From Triatoma infestans (Eukaryota > Arthropoda > Insecta > Hemiptera > Reduviidae): a stretch of 64,000 nucleotides of DNA. The translations under genes were made by a program, and so were the position numbers. The stretch spans positions 58,674-122,673 of the forward strand of contig JAAEAF010002805.1 of assembly GCA_011037195.1 (NCBI GenBank). Direction: 5' to 3'. Of the stretch, positions 10,856 to 20,207 are shown piece by piece (positions within the stretch are counted from its first letter, which is position 1; the number at the start of each line of letters is the position of its first letter). A model generated the notes under the pieces. It saw nothing but the letters and a program-made list of their open reading frames with translations. It ran no database searches and was not told where the DNA came from.

Positions 10856-11093
10856 ATTTTGTTTTAAATTTAGGACGCCTCAACATCTATGGTCATTGGC
10901 GCCCGGAGCCTTTTCAGTGCACTGCCGGTCTCCCGTCAGTGTTCTCTCGTTACAAACAACATTGTCCATCAACGGACAGTGAGCTGAGGCTCCTAGAAAG
11001 AATAAATCTAAGGGTAGCACAGCTAGACTCGAACCCGGGTCCTCCGCGTGGGAGTTCAGTACGCTAAACACTTAGCTATACCCTTCCCTAATT
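10856..11093 (-). mobile_element. SINE-A, full length with 13 bp target duplication
   Basis: The 238 bp copy is bounded by ATGTAACATTATT at 10843-10855 and 11094-11106, a perfect 13 bp match. On the minus strand the tRNA-like head carries an A-box-like stretch (TAAGTGTTTAGCGT) and the B box GGGTTCGAGTC. The 3' tail reads GGCGCCAATGACCATAG...GGCGTCC, then an A/T-rich end. That tail resembles the 3' end of the intact LINE at 13.2-20.1 kb. The RNA would be made by RNA polymerase III from the internal boxes. Confidence 0.88.
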
Positions 11094-11260
11094 ATGTAAC
11101 ATTATTCTTTGAATTCTTATAAATGAAGACAATACTCAGGGCATTATTGTTTACTCTTGTAACTGCATACAGACGCACATTAAAACATTTATTTTTTTAC
11201 AAATATTTAATTTCTTTACACGATTTATTTTTTAGGAGGGGGCATCAACTTCGTTAGCGA

Positions 11261-12854
11261 TAGATAGATAAATTCTACCGGGGGAAATGGCTATTCAGCC
11301 TACGCCACCGCGACACCCCAAGGATCTATTGTGGCACCTCCCTAGTTGGAGACCCTCCCCCTATCCTGTCCTTAACCAGACTGTGGAATTGGGGGGGAGG
11401 CTCCTAGGTGGTCAATCAGAGCACCTGCCATCAGAGCACCCTCTCGAGTCCTGCTTGCCTTAAAAGACTTAATAGGTCCGAGAGAGGGCCCTGGCTGAGG
11501 CTTGTTGGCACCAGCTTCTCTTTACCAAAGAGGCGGTACCTTAGCCAGACCAGCCCCTCGCACTGACATACCACATGCAGTGCCGTCTCCTCTTCTTCCT
11601 GACAAAACCTACACAGGCTATCCGTTGCCAGGCCCATGCGATGCATGTGCTTATTTAGTCTACAATGGCCAGTGAGAATGCCAACTGCTATCCTTATGGC
11701 CACCCGGCCTAGTTGGAGTAATTCTGCAGTTAGCTTGGGCGAGTAGCTATGGATAAACTTTTTCGCCTGCCTCTGGCCTGGAGTTTTGACCCACCATTCC
11801 CTTGATCGGTCCTGCATCCATAGCTTAATGGATGCACTCCTGAGGCATCTTGAGACACCGCAGAACGGCTCCGGCCCGATAAGCGCTCTCATTGAACCCT
11901 CCCGGGCCAGGCGGTCCGCCGCCTCATTGCCTCTGTGACCCGAGTGCCCAGGTACCCAAACCAGGAAGACCTTATTATGGCTACTAATTTCCTTGAGTGC
12001 ACCTAGGCAGTCCCACACCAGCCTTGAGCTGATCTCCCACGAGTCAATTGCCCGCAGAGCAGCCTGGCTATCCGAATAAATGACGACTCTGGAGTTATAC
12101 ACTCCCCGTCTTCTTATTTCGGCGGCGCAGATAATAATCGCGACTAGCTCCGCCTGAAAGACCGTAGCTAGCCTTCCCAGGCTCACCGAGATATTACATC
12201 CCGGACAAGCCCCGTACACGCCGGCTCCCACTCCATCTTCCGTCTTGGACCTGTCCGTGTACCACATAGATTCGCCTGCAATTGGCGGCCCATTCTTCCA
12301 TGACCCTCTGTCTAATATCAGGACTTTGAAGGGTTTTTGGAAGTCATACCTAGAAGTCATTATGTCCGTAGGCAGGCCCAAGTTCGGGTCCGCCTCCAGC
12401 TCCTCCCATAGGTCTTGGTACCTCCCAGTATGCCTGGGATAGATGGGCGCTTGTCCCTGTTGCAGTCGTGCCACAACTGCTCTTGCAACGCCTTGGACGT
12501 GAATGTCGAGTGGTGGAAGGTTTAACAGGACCTCCAAGGCCGCAGTGGGGTAGTCATCATAGCACCCGTCGTACTCAGGCAAGCCAGCCGTTGAATACTT
12601 CCAAGCGCTCCCGACCCCTCCCATCTGCAAGGTTTTTGTCCACCACAAGACTGCCCCGTGGGTTACCACCATTGGTCTTACTATACAGGTATAAATCCAC
12701 AGAGTCATCTTCGGGTTTAATCCCCAACTTTTACCGCATAGCCTCCTGCACCTACCCATGGCGATTTTGGCTTTGTGTGCGGTAACATTAATATGAGAGT
12801 TCCATGTCAGCCTTCGATCAAAAATGACTCCCAAATATTTGGCCTCCATGGCCA
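11261..12854 (-). mobile_element. 5'-truncated Loa/R1-group LINE with 14 bp target duplication
   Basis: AACTTCGTTAGCGA occurs at 11247-11260 and 12855-12868 and brackets the copy exactly. The 3' tail on the minus strand is (TATC)n, next to 11261. The copy starts inside the RT domain, so about two thirds of ORF2 and all of ORF1 are missing. It is very similar to the copy at 55968-56999. Confidence 0.9.
11431..12854 (-). pseudogene. ORF2 fragment: RT end plus RNase H plus C-terminal zinc motif
   Basis: The frame is open for about 470 codons from the truncation point to a stop, without frameshifts. It begins at the late RT motif AKYLGVIFDRRLTWNSHI. It continues through the thumb-connection region (PTAALEVLLNLPPLDIH) and an RNase H domain, and ends with a Cys-rich motif CRFCQEEEETALHVVCQC. 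The RNase H acidic residues are present: D in YTDRSK, E in FQAELVAI, D in YSDSQAAL and D in NEAADRLA, with WVPGHSGHRGNE before the last. The usual TDGSK is TDRSK here, a change of a conserved glycine. The related copy at 56 kb keeps the glycine but loses the glutamate. Without endonuclease and RT catalytic residues it is inactive. Confidence 0.85.
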
Positions 12855-12868
12855 AACTTCGTTAGCGA

Positions 12869-13195
12869 CTACTTAATATTATTAATAATTAAATTCGCGG
12901 TACCCGCACTACTAACCTTTCTTTACTTTCTTATTACATCTGTAAACTTTAATACTGATTGCGGCTTAAACTATATTTCACTAATCAAAGGTAGATTTAT
13001 TTGTTCTTCTCGCAGACAAATTTCTAAACTTCCCTTATTTACTATTACATATCTAGTACTCCAGAGAAAAAAAAAATTAATTATTAAATTTTTTTTTATA
13101 ATAAATAAATAAATCTAATTAAATAATAAAATAAATAAATTTAATTATAATTATAAATTTTATATTTTTTTTTTTTTACCAATTGAAAATCAAAT
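12869..13195. other. AT-rich target region of the intact LINE
   Basis: These are A/T-rich runs between two LINE insertions with no coding signal. It includes the TTTTTTTTT stretch just before the insertion site at 13196-13208. Confidence 0.4.
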
Positions 13196-13208
13196 AATTA
13201 CAGTAATA
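13196..13208 (+). repeat. Target site duplication, left copy
   Basis: AATTACAGTAATA here is repeated exactly at 20066-20078, after the poly(A) of the element between them. Confidence 0.92.
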
Positions 13209-13628
13209 TGCCCCTGCAGGACCGGGGACAGAATAGGCCTGCTCCAAATCCGGGATGTCGTAAGAGGCGACTAACAGGATATGGGGGAAGTGATTAGCAC
13301 TTCTTAGGGAGGTCGGCTCTCCCTACTAGCCCAGCCTGACAGGGGGGTACACTGAACATATAACATACTCATGTAACAGTCACTAACACATACATATATA
13401 CATACATACATACACACACACCACGGAATACACATGCAGGGCACATAGTTAGGGCCCTAACTCAAGGTGTTAGCTACCGTGCTGAGGAGTCGGTTGGCGG
13501 CGGGGATCCTGGCCGCCTCGAACGGTGCCCTCCGGATACCAGGCGACCTCCGGTTGTAATGTAGCCTTCCCACAGTATCAGGCTCTGCTGTGGGTGACCG
13601 TCGATCCTTGAATACTCGTGGGAACAAA
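13209..13628 (+). promoter_or_regulatory. 5' UTR with predicted internal promoter and RNA structure
   Basis: Non-LTR elements that stay full length carry promoters inside the 5' UTR, so this 420 bp region is the candidate. Stems visible by eye are GCAGG/CCTGC (13217-13242), an outer ATCC/GGAT around GTCG/CGAC (about 13248-13279), and GAAGTG/CACTTC (about 13287-13304). CA-rich microsatellite sequence lies at 13383-13420. No TATA box is evident. Confidence 0.55.
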
Positions 13629-15293
13629 ATGAATCCTTCGTTAAACAAAAACTCAAATACTCTAGAGGCGTCCACCTCTTCAAAAATGGACAACTTTCCA
13701 ATTCCCGTTAATCCTTATCCCTCACCCATTCTTCCTAATAGTACCCCTCTCACCACCCAATCAACTACCTGCTTTAATCCTCCTTCTTCTAATTTACCCA
13801 CATGCCTTCTCCCGTCTATTTCCCTCCCTGGATTTGAAACATTGGCTAATGACAACGGCAAGGATAGGAATATTTCGATGGACAAAGCGACTACTAATGC
13901 GGAAGGGTTTGCAGTCACATTGCAACCCTTCACCCCTTCTTCACCACCAAGGAAGAAAGCCAGGGGAGGTAACACTAGTAATAAAAGAATCGGTGAAAGA
14001 ACCCCTTTTTTGAATTTTGAGGATAATAATTGGGCTAGGTATTTCGTGATAAAGAGGAAGGAAGGTACATTCTCAAAAACATGTTCCTTCAAGTTATGTA
14101 AGGAAATTAAAAATATTCTGGGTAAAGCTAAAAGCATCCGCAAACAGGGAGACGGCTCAATTTGCATTGAAGCCGAATCCCGCGCCCAAGCTTCAGCGAT
14201 AATAGGGATAAATAAACTGTTAGACATAGAAGTGGAAACCACCCCACACAGGCGACTAAACACGTCGCAAGGAGTGATTAACTGTAAAGACTTTCTCAAC
14301 AGCAGCTTGGAAGATATAAAAGATGGCTTAGCTCATGAAGGAGTTTTGGAAGTTAGAAGAATAAAAAGGCGACAGGGAGAAAACCTAATCGAAACTGCCG
14401 CCTTAGTGTTAACATTTGATAAACCAAAGCCCCCCTCCACAATAGACGCTGCCTTCTACAAATTAAAGGTAAGGCCCTACATTCCTTCGCCCATGCGCTG
14501 CTTTAACTGCCAGAGATTCGGACATACAGCTCAACGTTGCAGCGCTACACAGTCCATTTGTGTTTGCGGAAAACCTTCCCATGAAGGGGAGTGTACTCCG
14601 CCAATTAAGTGTGTTAATTGCGGAGGAGAGCATAATGCTCGAGCTGCAGGGTGCCCTATCATGAAAAAAGAAAAAGAAATTCAAAGGATAAAGACACTTC
14701 AGCAGTTGCCCTATCATGAAGCTAGGGCAATTGTTGAAAGTAAATCTTATGTCATACAAGAAGTAACCTTCTCAGAAAAAGTTAAAGCACCCGCGCTCAA
14801 CGCTGAGCCATTTAAGGTCCCTGCCCCGGTCTTAAAGAATAATATTATTAAGATGGGCGAAGTCCCACCACTAAAAATTGCTTCCCAAAAAGGGACATCG
14901 CTAACTGTAAAGTTAGCCACGCCAACCCCTAGCGTATTAGGGGAAAAACAAACTAAGGTGAGATCTATCTCACCAACGAACCCTGCTTCCTCATTGGATG
15001 CTTGGCGGGTGGTAAGCCCACCTCGCCAGTCACCTAAAAGAAAGCAGGCAAAAATTGTATCACTACCCCGGTCATCTGAGGTGACCCGGGGTGGTAGAAC
15101 GAAAAATTTACCTGGAGGAGCAGGCTCCTCCAGCGAAAATGTCTGTTCCCCCAGCCGGCAATGGCAGCTCCTGGGAACGGACATAGACGCATCCGAATCG
15201 GAGGGTGGAAACATCTCAGATCGCCCTCCCAGAAGAACCAAAAAGAAGGGATGGCCGAAAGGCAAACCCAGGAAAAAGGCGATAACTGAATAA
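13629..15293 (+). CDS. ORF1: gag-like nucleic-acid-binding protein with zinc knuckles
   Basis: ORF1 proteins of non-LTR elements coat the element RNA and form the particle that is reverse-transcribed at the target. I chose the ATG at 13629 (context ACAAAATGA), giving 554 residues. The frame is open from 13590 but has no earlier ATG there. The N-terminal 120 residues are Ser/Pro/Thr-rich and probably disordered, with a basic patch (RKKARGG). Three Cys-His knuckles occupy about residues 291-342: CFNCQRFGHTAQRC, CVCGKPSHEGEC and CVNCGGEHNARAAGC. The C-terminus is basic (RRTKKKGWPKGKPRKK), suggesting RNA binding or nuclear entry. The stop lies 191 nt before ORF2. No premature stop is seen. Confidence 0.9.
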   Translation: MNPSLNKNSNTLEASTSSKMDNFPIPVNPYPSPILPNSTPLTTQSTTCFNPPSSNLPTCLLPSISLPGFETLANDNGKDRNISMDKATTNAEGFAVTLQPFTPSSPPRKKARGGNTSNKRIGERTPFLNFEDNNWARYFVIKRKEGTFSKTCSFKLCKEIKNILGKAKSIRKQGDGSICIEAESRAQASAIIGINKLLDIEVETTPHRRLNTSQGVINCKDFLNSSLEDIKDGLAHEGVLEVRRIKRRQGENLIETAALVLTFDKPKPPSTIDAAFYKLKVRPYIPSPMRCFNCQRFGHTAQRCSATQSICVCGKPSHEGECTPPIKCVNCGGEHNARAAGCPIMKKEKEIQRIKTLQQLPYHEARAIVESKSYVIQEVTFSEKVKAPALNAEPFKVPAPVLKNNIIKMGEVPPLKIASQKGTSLTVKLATPTPSVLGEKQTKVRSISPTNPASSLDAWRVVSPPRQSPKRKQAKIVSLPRSSEVTRGGRTKNLPGGAGSSSENVCSPSRQWQLLGTDIDASESEGGNISDRPPRRTKKKGWPKGKPRKKAITE

Positions 15294-15484
15294 AAGTACA
15301 TAATGGTTAGCAATCTAGAATGTATATTGGTTTTAATAATGTTCATAAGTCTTTTATACAGCCTATATGGACCAAGATCATTTTGCCTGTATATATTTAA
15401 ATATATAATATATTTTATCTCCAGTATTAGGTATACTGCATTCATCAGCGTTCCTGCCATATGTGGTCACTTTGATTTTGTGAT

Positions 15485-18400
15485 ATGACTGAATCTATCA
15501 TACAATGGAACATGCGGGGTTATAAGAACAATGTGGAAGGCTTACGTCGAATGGTTATGAAATACCGACCCTTCGGCATGTGCCTTCAGGAAACCAAGAT
15601 TCGTCCGGGATATTCTATACGGATTCCCGGGTATGTAATCTATGGTAAGGAGGTACAGCCAGCCCCAGGTGGAAGGGCGCACGGTGGAGTTGCCGTTTGT
15701 GTAAGAGAGAATATTCCCAGCAGGCGGCTAAATCTCAACACCAATCTTCGGGCTGTAGCTGTGCGTCTAGCGACACCGCTCCAGGTTACCCTAATAAGTG
15801 TCTACTTACCTGACATTTACTGGCGGAGGGGTGATTTGGAGAACCTGCTCTCGCAGCTGCCCGCACCGATCCTGGTTATGGGAGATTTCAATTCTCATAA
15901 TACCTGGTGGGGTTCAGCCTCAAGTGATGCGCGAGGCAGATCTCTCGAAGAGATAATACACAATCATAACTTAATACTGCTTAACAACGGTGCCGCAACC
16001 CATTTCAATTCATACTCTGGTTCCTTTAGTGCAATAGATCTGAGTTTAGCAACTCCTACTTTAGCTGGTCGTCTGGAATGGACACCATTAGAAGAACTCT
16101 TTCAAAGTGACCACTTCCCAATTAAAGTAAACAGCTCCATCTCCAGGTCTGACTTTATTACTCCTGTGAGATACGACATTAGGAGGGCGAATTGGCCCGC
16201 TTATTCCGCTAACGTGTTGACACCAGTCTTTACTGGGGATGTCACCACCGATACGAAGAACTTTACTGAGGCATTAGTGCTTGCGGCCGATGGTTCGGTG
16301 CCGAGGACCGGTGGGAGAGTCAAACGACCTCCTGTTCCTTGGTGGACCGCGGAATGTAAAACCGCCAATGCGGCGAAGAAGCGGGCTTTCAATAGATTCA
16401 AGAGACACCCGACGGTAGAAAATTTAATTAATTTTAAGAGACTAAGAGCCAGAGAACGGCGAATTATTAAAAACGCAAAAAAGGAAACTCTAGCCTCTTA
16501 TGTGTCAACGTTATCTACGTCATCTACTCTAAAAGAGGTTTGGAACAAAGTAAAAAGCCTTTCTGGTAACCGTAAAATACCGTCGGTGCCTACCCTCCTA
16601 CAAGGAAATGTTGTCGTCACTGAGCCGAAGGATGTGGCTGAGTATTTTGCTGGGCACTTTGCCCAAATATCAGGTTCTCAGGCCTACTCGGCCGAATTCC
16701 TCAGGCGAAAAGCTGACGTGGAGCTGCAGCCACTCAACTTTGATTCCGTCACTCTAGAAAACTATAATCTCCCGCTAACAATACATGAATTAGAAAATGC
16801 CCTTAGAAAAACCAGGGATACGTCACCAGGACTGGATGGGATCCCATACGCCATGTTAAAAAATTTGACTATTTCAGTCAAGGAGCAGCTTCTAAGGCTG
16901 TATAATCGCATATGGGAGACCGGGCAGTACCCTGACAGTTGGCGGGAATCTATCATAATACCGATCCCTAAAGAGGGGAAAAATCCCAGTGACCCCTCTA
17001 GTTACAGACCCATTTCGCTGACCACCTGCTTAAGTAAAGTCCTCGAAGCAATGATTAATTACAGATTGGTACATGTTTTAGAAACCAGAGGGCTTTACAG
17101 TCAGCATCAAGCAGGATTCCGTAGATATAGATCCACATTGGATCAAATGAGCCGCCTAGAGATATATATCCAAAACGCCTTCTTGAGAAGAGAGCACGTG
17201 CTGGCCGTGTTCTTCGACCTCGAGAAGGCCTATGACACTACTTGGCGGCATGCAATATTGCGGAAGTGTCACGAATGGGGACTGAGGGGAAATCTGCCTA
17301 AATTTATACGTAGTTTCTTGGAACTGCGTAGATTCAGAGTTCGTCTGGGGTCGGTTTTATCAGACCCAAAAATATTAGAAAATGGTATTCCCCAAGGGTC
17401 GGTATTAAGTGTAACACTATTTCTAGTGGCGGTAAATTGCCTAGCAGAAGCTGTAGAAGACCCACTACAAGTATCTCTATATGTAGACGACCTCGCCATA
17501 TATTTATCTGGCGATAACATAGGTGAGGTTGCGGAAACCCTACAGCAGGCAATAAATCATGTGGCTGCTGAGGCTACCAGAAACGGGTTCAAATTTTCAA
17601 GAACCAAAACAGTGTGCATGCATTTTTGTAGACTAAGAAGTGAACATAACCCACCAACCTTGTATCTGGACAGTATACCTATAGAATATAAAGAAAGCAC
17701 ACGGTTTCTGGGCCTCATATTTGATTCAAGTTTGACATGGCAGGAACATCTGGACTCAACTTGTGTTAAAGCAAAGAAGACCCTAGATATATTGAAATTT
17801 TTGTCGAGCTATAGATGGGGAACAGAGCGCGAAATTTTAAGACGCATATTCATATGCATTACAAGGTCTAAGTTGGAATATGGTGCCCCGGTATATAGCT
17901 CAGCGCGCAAATCACGCCTGAAATCACTTGATAAAGTTTATAATGAAGGATTAAGATTAATAACAGGCGCCTTCCGTACCAGCCCTTTGCAAAGCCTCTA
18001 CGTAGAATCAGAATTGATGCCACCACAACTAAGACGAGAACAGCTGACGCTATGCTATGCCGCCGGAATATGGGGGAAAACAATGAATCCATTGTTCCAA
18101 ACCATATTCGAGAGCCATTCCATTGAGGAATCTCCACAGCAAAGCACGCGGACGCTACCCCTTGGATTAAGAGCCAAATGTCTTATGGAAGCGGAGGGAC
18201 TGGAATTTTTTCCAGTAGAGAGGTGGAGGTTTAATACCTCTCCTCCATGGCTATTACCTTCCGCTTGCGTTCGCGTGGATCTGTCATTATATAAAAAACA
18301 TGAGACATCTCCCGTTTTCTATCGTCAAAAATTACTCGAAATTTTTAATTTTTATCACGATTATCGGCCTATTTTTACTGACGGTTCAAAGATAGATAAC

Positions 18401-19168
18401 GGTGTAGGATGCGCCGTGTATACAGGTGAAGTTACCCTTACATGGACACTTCCCCCTTACGCTACTGTATATACGGCAGAAATGTACGCAATATGTCAGG
18501 CTCTGAAACTCATCCTAGCCAATAGCTATAATAAAGTACTTGTGCTATCTGACTCTCTGAGTACATTGACGGCTCTCCAGGACAAATTCTCGGCTGATCC
18601 AATGATAGTTAATATTAACGAAATTTTGCACCAACTAAGCACATGTGGACAGGAAGTGATATTTGTATGGGTGCCGGGCCACATCGGCGTGTCCGGCAAC
18701 GAAAAAGCAGATCAGGCGGCAAAGACTGCAGCCTGTAGGCAAATAAATAACGTCATTCCTGTACGTCCCACGGATATACAAATCCTCATAAAAGAGAAAT
18801 TAACGGAAAAATGGCAGCAGCAGTGGGACGCCCTAAATGAAAAACTGAAGGGCATTAAACCATGTGTGCGAAAAACGACAGCTGAGAGTTTCCAGCGGCA
18901 TGAATCGGTAATAATCACGAGGCTAAGCATTGGGCATACACGCTTGACTCACGGTCACCTCCTTATAGGAGCCAGAAGTCCAAGGTGTTCATGGTGTAGA
19001 GAAAGATTAACGGTAGCACATATATTAGAAGAGTGTCAGGCACTGCGACAATATAGAGAACAAGCAGGCCTGCCACATGATTTGCGCGCAATTTTAGAAG
19101 AAGGGTCTTCCCATAAAAAAAGGCTATTTGCTTTCTTGAAAAAAATGAATTTTTATTATAAAATTTAG
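15485..19168 (+). CDS. ORF2: APE endonuclease, reverse transcriptase, RNase H polyprotein
   Basis: This 1227-residue enzyme nicks chromosomal DNA, primes cDNA synthesis from the nick and degrades the RNA strand. The endonuclease (about 1-215) shows QWNMRG, E36 in LQETK, D134 and N136 in MGDFNSH, and SDH at 208-210. The RT (about 440-760) shows PGLDGIP, D578 in FFDLEKAYD, GIPQGSV and YVDD at 666-669. RNase H (about 960-1085) has D966 in FTDGSK, E999 in YTAEM, D1023 in LSDSLS, H1066 in WVPGH and D1076 in NEKADQ. A CCHC motif follows (C1168, C1171, H1179, C1184). The start ATG at 15485 is the first in frame. All expected catalytic residues are present, so the protein may be active. Confidence 0.93.
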   Translation: MTESIIQWNMRGYKNNVEGLRRMVMKYRPFGMCLQETKIRPGYSIRIPGYVIYGKEVQPAPGGRAHGGVAVCVRENIPSRRLNLNTNLRAVAVRLATPLQVTLISVYLPDIYWRRGDLENLLSQLPAPILVMGDFNSHNTWWGSASSDARGRSLEEIIHNHNLILLNNGAATHFNSYSGSFSAIDLSLATPTLAGRLEWTPLEELFQSDHFPIKVNSSISRSDFITPVRYDIRRANWPAYSANVLTPVFTGDVTTDTKNFTEALVLAADGSVPRTGGRVKRPPVPWWTAECKTANAAKKRAFNRFKRHPTVENLINFKRLRARERRIIKNAKKETLASYVSTLSTSSTLKEVWNKVKSLSGNRKIPSVPTLLQGNVVVTEPKDVAEYFAGHFAQISGSQAYSAEFLRRKADVELQPLNFDSVTLENYNLPLTIHELENALRKTRDTSPGLDGIPYAMLKNLTISVKEQLLRLYNRIWETGQYPDSWRESIIIPIPKEGKNPSDPSSYRPISLTTCLSKVLEAMINYRLVHVLETRGLYSQHQAGFRRYRSTLDQMSRLEIYIQNAFLRREHVLAVFFDLEKAYDTTWRHAILRKCHEWGLRGNLPKFIRSFLELRRFRVRLGSVLSDPKILENGIPQGSVLSVTLFLVAVNCLAEAVEDPLQVSLYVDDLAIYLSGDNIGEVAETLQQAINHVAAEATRNGFKFSRTKTVCMHFCRLRSEHNPPTLYLDSIPIEYKESTRFLGLIFDSSLTWQEHLDSTCVKAKKTLDILKFLSSYRWGTEREILRRIFICITRSKLEYGAPVYSSARKSRLKSLDKVYNEGLRLITGAFRTSPLQSLYVESELMPPQLRREQLTLCYAAGIWGKTMNPLFQTIFESHSIEESPQQSTRTLPLGLRAKCLMEAEGLEFFPVERWRFNTSPPWLLPSACVRVDLSLYKKHETSPVFYRQKLLEIFNFYHDYRPIFTDGSKIDNGVGCAVYTGEVTLTWTLPPYATVYTAEMYAICQALKLILANSYNKVLVLSDSLSTLTALQDKFSADPMIVNINEILHQLSTCGQEVIFVWVPGHIGVSGNEKADQAAKTAACRQINNVIPVRPTDIQILIKEKLTEKWQQQWDALNEKLKGIKPCVRKTTAESFQRHESVIITRLSIGHTRLTHGHLLIGARSPRCSWCRERLTVAHILEECQALRQYREQAGLPHDLRAILEEGSSHKKRLFAFLKKMNFYYKI

Positions 19169-19196
19169 GATTAGGTTTAGATTAGTTCTAGTAAAA

Positions 19197-19224
19197 GGGG
19201 AGAGGAATATCGAGTACTCTTCCC
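19197..19224 (+). ncRNA. 3' UTR stem-loop 1
   Basis: GGGGAGAG pairs with CTCTTCCC over 8 bp with one G-U. The loop is GAATATCGAGTA. The loop start GAATAT and end AGTA match stem-loops 2 and 3. Confidence 0.7.
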
Positions 19225-19244
19225 TCCGTGTGATTGTAAGATTT

Positions 19245-19410
19245 GAATGTATTTATTAGTGAATGTGTTATTAGTATGAATGTATTTATTAGTATGAATG
19301 TAACTATTAGTATAAATGTATTATTAGTATGAATGTATTTATTAGTATAAATGTATTTATTAGTATGAATGTATTTATTAGTATGAATGTATTTATTAGT
19401 TTGTACGTTT
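19245..19410 (+). repeat. Tandem repeat in the LINE 3' UTR
   Basis: ATTAGTATGAATGTATTT and close variants repeat about seven to eight times with a period near 18-19 bp. A similar array (ATTAGCGTGAATGTATTT) occurs in the LINE tail at 48930-49315. Confidence 0.85.
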
Positions 19411-19487
19411 TATTGGTGCAAATGATAGTATGCGCGAGTGTAAATAGTGTAGATATGTTTTAGATTTTAGGTTATTTTTTTTAAAAG

Positions 19488-19520
19488 GGGTGTAGGAATA
19501 TTTATAAAAGTACTACACCC
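19488..19520 (+). ncRNA. 3' UTR stem-loop 2
   Basis: GGGTGTAG pairs perfectly with CTACACCC over 8 bp. The 17-base loop is GAATATTTATAAAAGTA. Confidence 0.75.
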
Positions 19521-19544
19521 AGATTTAGACCTAGGAAAATTCCA

Positions 19545-19575
19545 GGGGAAGGAATATTTATAAAAGTACTTCTCC
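19545..19575 (+). ncRNA. 3' UTR stem-loop 3
   Basis: GGGGAAG pairs with CTTCTCC over 7 bp with one G-U. The loop, GAATATTTATAAAAGTA, is identical to that of stem-loop 2 although the stem sequence differs. Confidence 0.75.
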
Positions 19576-19968
19576 TCGATGCAAATAGCCACCAAACAAG
19601 GAAGACGATATAAAAGAATGAGTTGAGTCTAGTACATATTGATTTTAATTTCCTTGCTATATAATCTGTGAAATATTCAAACAATATGTGAATAATTATT
19701 ACATAAGATTATTTTGAGGGGCACCTGCCCGCTATGTATTTTTTTTTTGTGTGCAAAGGATGGCACTGTTTGGTATTCGCACTCCCCCTCGTCAACTAGT
19801 TTGATGGTGTAAGAGGAGATGTGCGGAACCATGTTCGATATCCTTGGGCTCCACCATACCTTGCTAGTCAAAGTATTATGCTGGATGCCATAAAGGTAGG
19901 TAGTAGAACATGTGCCATCTTGACTGAGCAAGTAAACGGATCGAGAAGAAAAAAAAAAATAATCGAAA

Positions 19969-19997
19969 GGCGCTAATGACCTTAGTTGTCGATGCGC

Positions 19998-19998
<1 letters not shown>
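19969..19998 (+). ncRNA. Terminal 3' hairpin of the LINE
   Basis: GGCGC (19969-19973) pairs with GCGCC (19994-19998) directly before the poly(A). The loop region reads TAATGACCTTAGTTGTCGAT. The SINE-A tail has nearly the same sequence. Such 3' ends are the usual recognition site for the element's own reverse transcriptase. Confidence 0.7.

Positions 19999-20067
<69 letters not shown>
19999..20067 (+). repeat. Poly(A) tail, 69 As
   Basis: This is an uninterrupted A run at the 3' end of the LINE. The last two As also belong to the target duplication. Confidence 0.95.
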
Positions 20068-20069
<2 letters not shown>

Positions 20070-20078
20070 ACAGTAATA
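20066..20078 (+). repeat. Target site duplication, right copy
   Basis: AATTACAGTAATA matches 13196-13208 exactly. Confidence 0.92.
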
Positions 20079-20135
20079 CAAAAATACACTTGCTGTATTA
20101 TGTAGCGTTCGGTTTCTTGATTGCAAAATTCTTTT

Positions 20136-20207
20136 CTCAATCTATCTATCTATATCTTGTTGCACAGTTTAAACACCATTTCAATTAATTAAGCATCTCA
20201 AATCGAA
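20136..20207 (+). repeat. Repeat shared with 9534-9605
   Basis: This is an inverted copy of the segment at 9.5 kb, with a TCTATCTATCTA run at its left end. Its nature is unknown. Confidence 0.55.

Larger units (their letters stand above)
19169..19998 (+). other. 3' UTR of the intact LINE
   Basis: This 830 bp non-coding region holds, in order, a stem-loop (19197-19224), a tandem repeat (19245-19410), two more stem-loops with the same loop (19488-19520 and 19545-19575), an A-rich stretch, and a terminal hairpin (19969-19998) before the poly(A). Related tails occur at 7660-7935 and 48930-49315. Confidence 0.85.
13209..20065 (+). mobile_element. Full-length I-group non-LTR retrotransposon
   Basis: This copy has every part: a structured 5' UTR, ORF1 (gag-like), ORF2 (endonuclease, RT, RNase H), a long 3' UTR, a terminal hairpin and about 67-69 As. 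It is bounded by a perfect 13 bp target duplication. The total is about 6.86 kb. Both ORFs are free of stops and all catalytic residues I can check are present. The long pure poly(A) and unmutated duplication point to a recent insertion. An RNase H between RT and a C-terminal CCHC motif, plus the endonuclease type, place it in the I group. A named clade within that group (I, Nimb, Ingi-like) cannot be fixed by eye. Confidence 0.93.

Noticed and set aside
13209..13310. HDV-like self-cleaving ribozyme at the LINE 5' end
   Set aside because: The first bases do not find a partner in the position needed for the P1 helix of the HDV fold, although other stems are visible.
19245..19410. CRISPR-like repeat array
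   Set aside because: The units are contiguous, AT-rich and degenerate with no unique spacers, and lie in a LINE 3' UTR of a eukaryotic genome.
19976..20188. Plus-strand open frame with a long polylysine run
   Set aside because: It is the translation of the LINE poly(A) tail and has no coding meaning.
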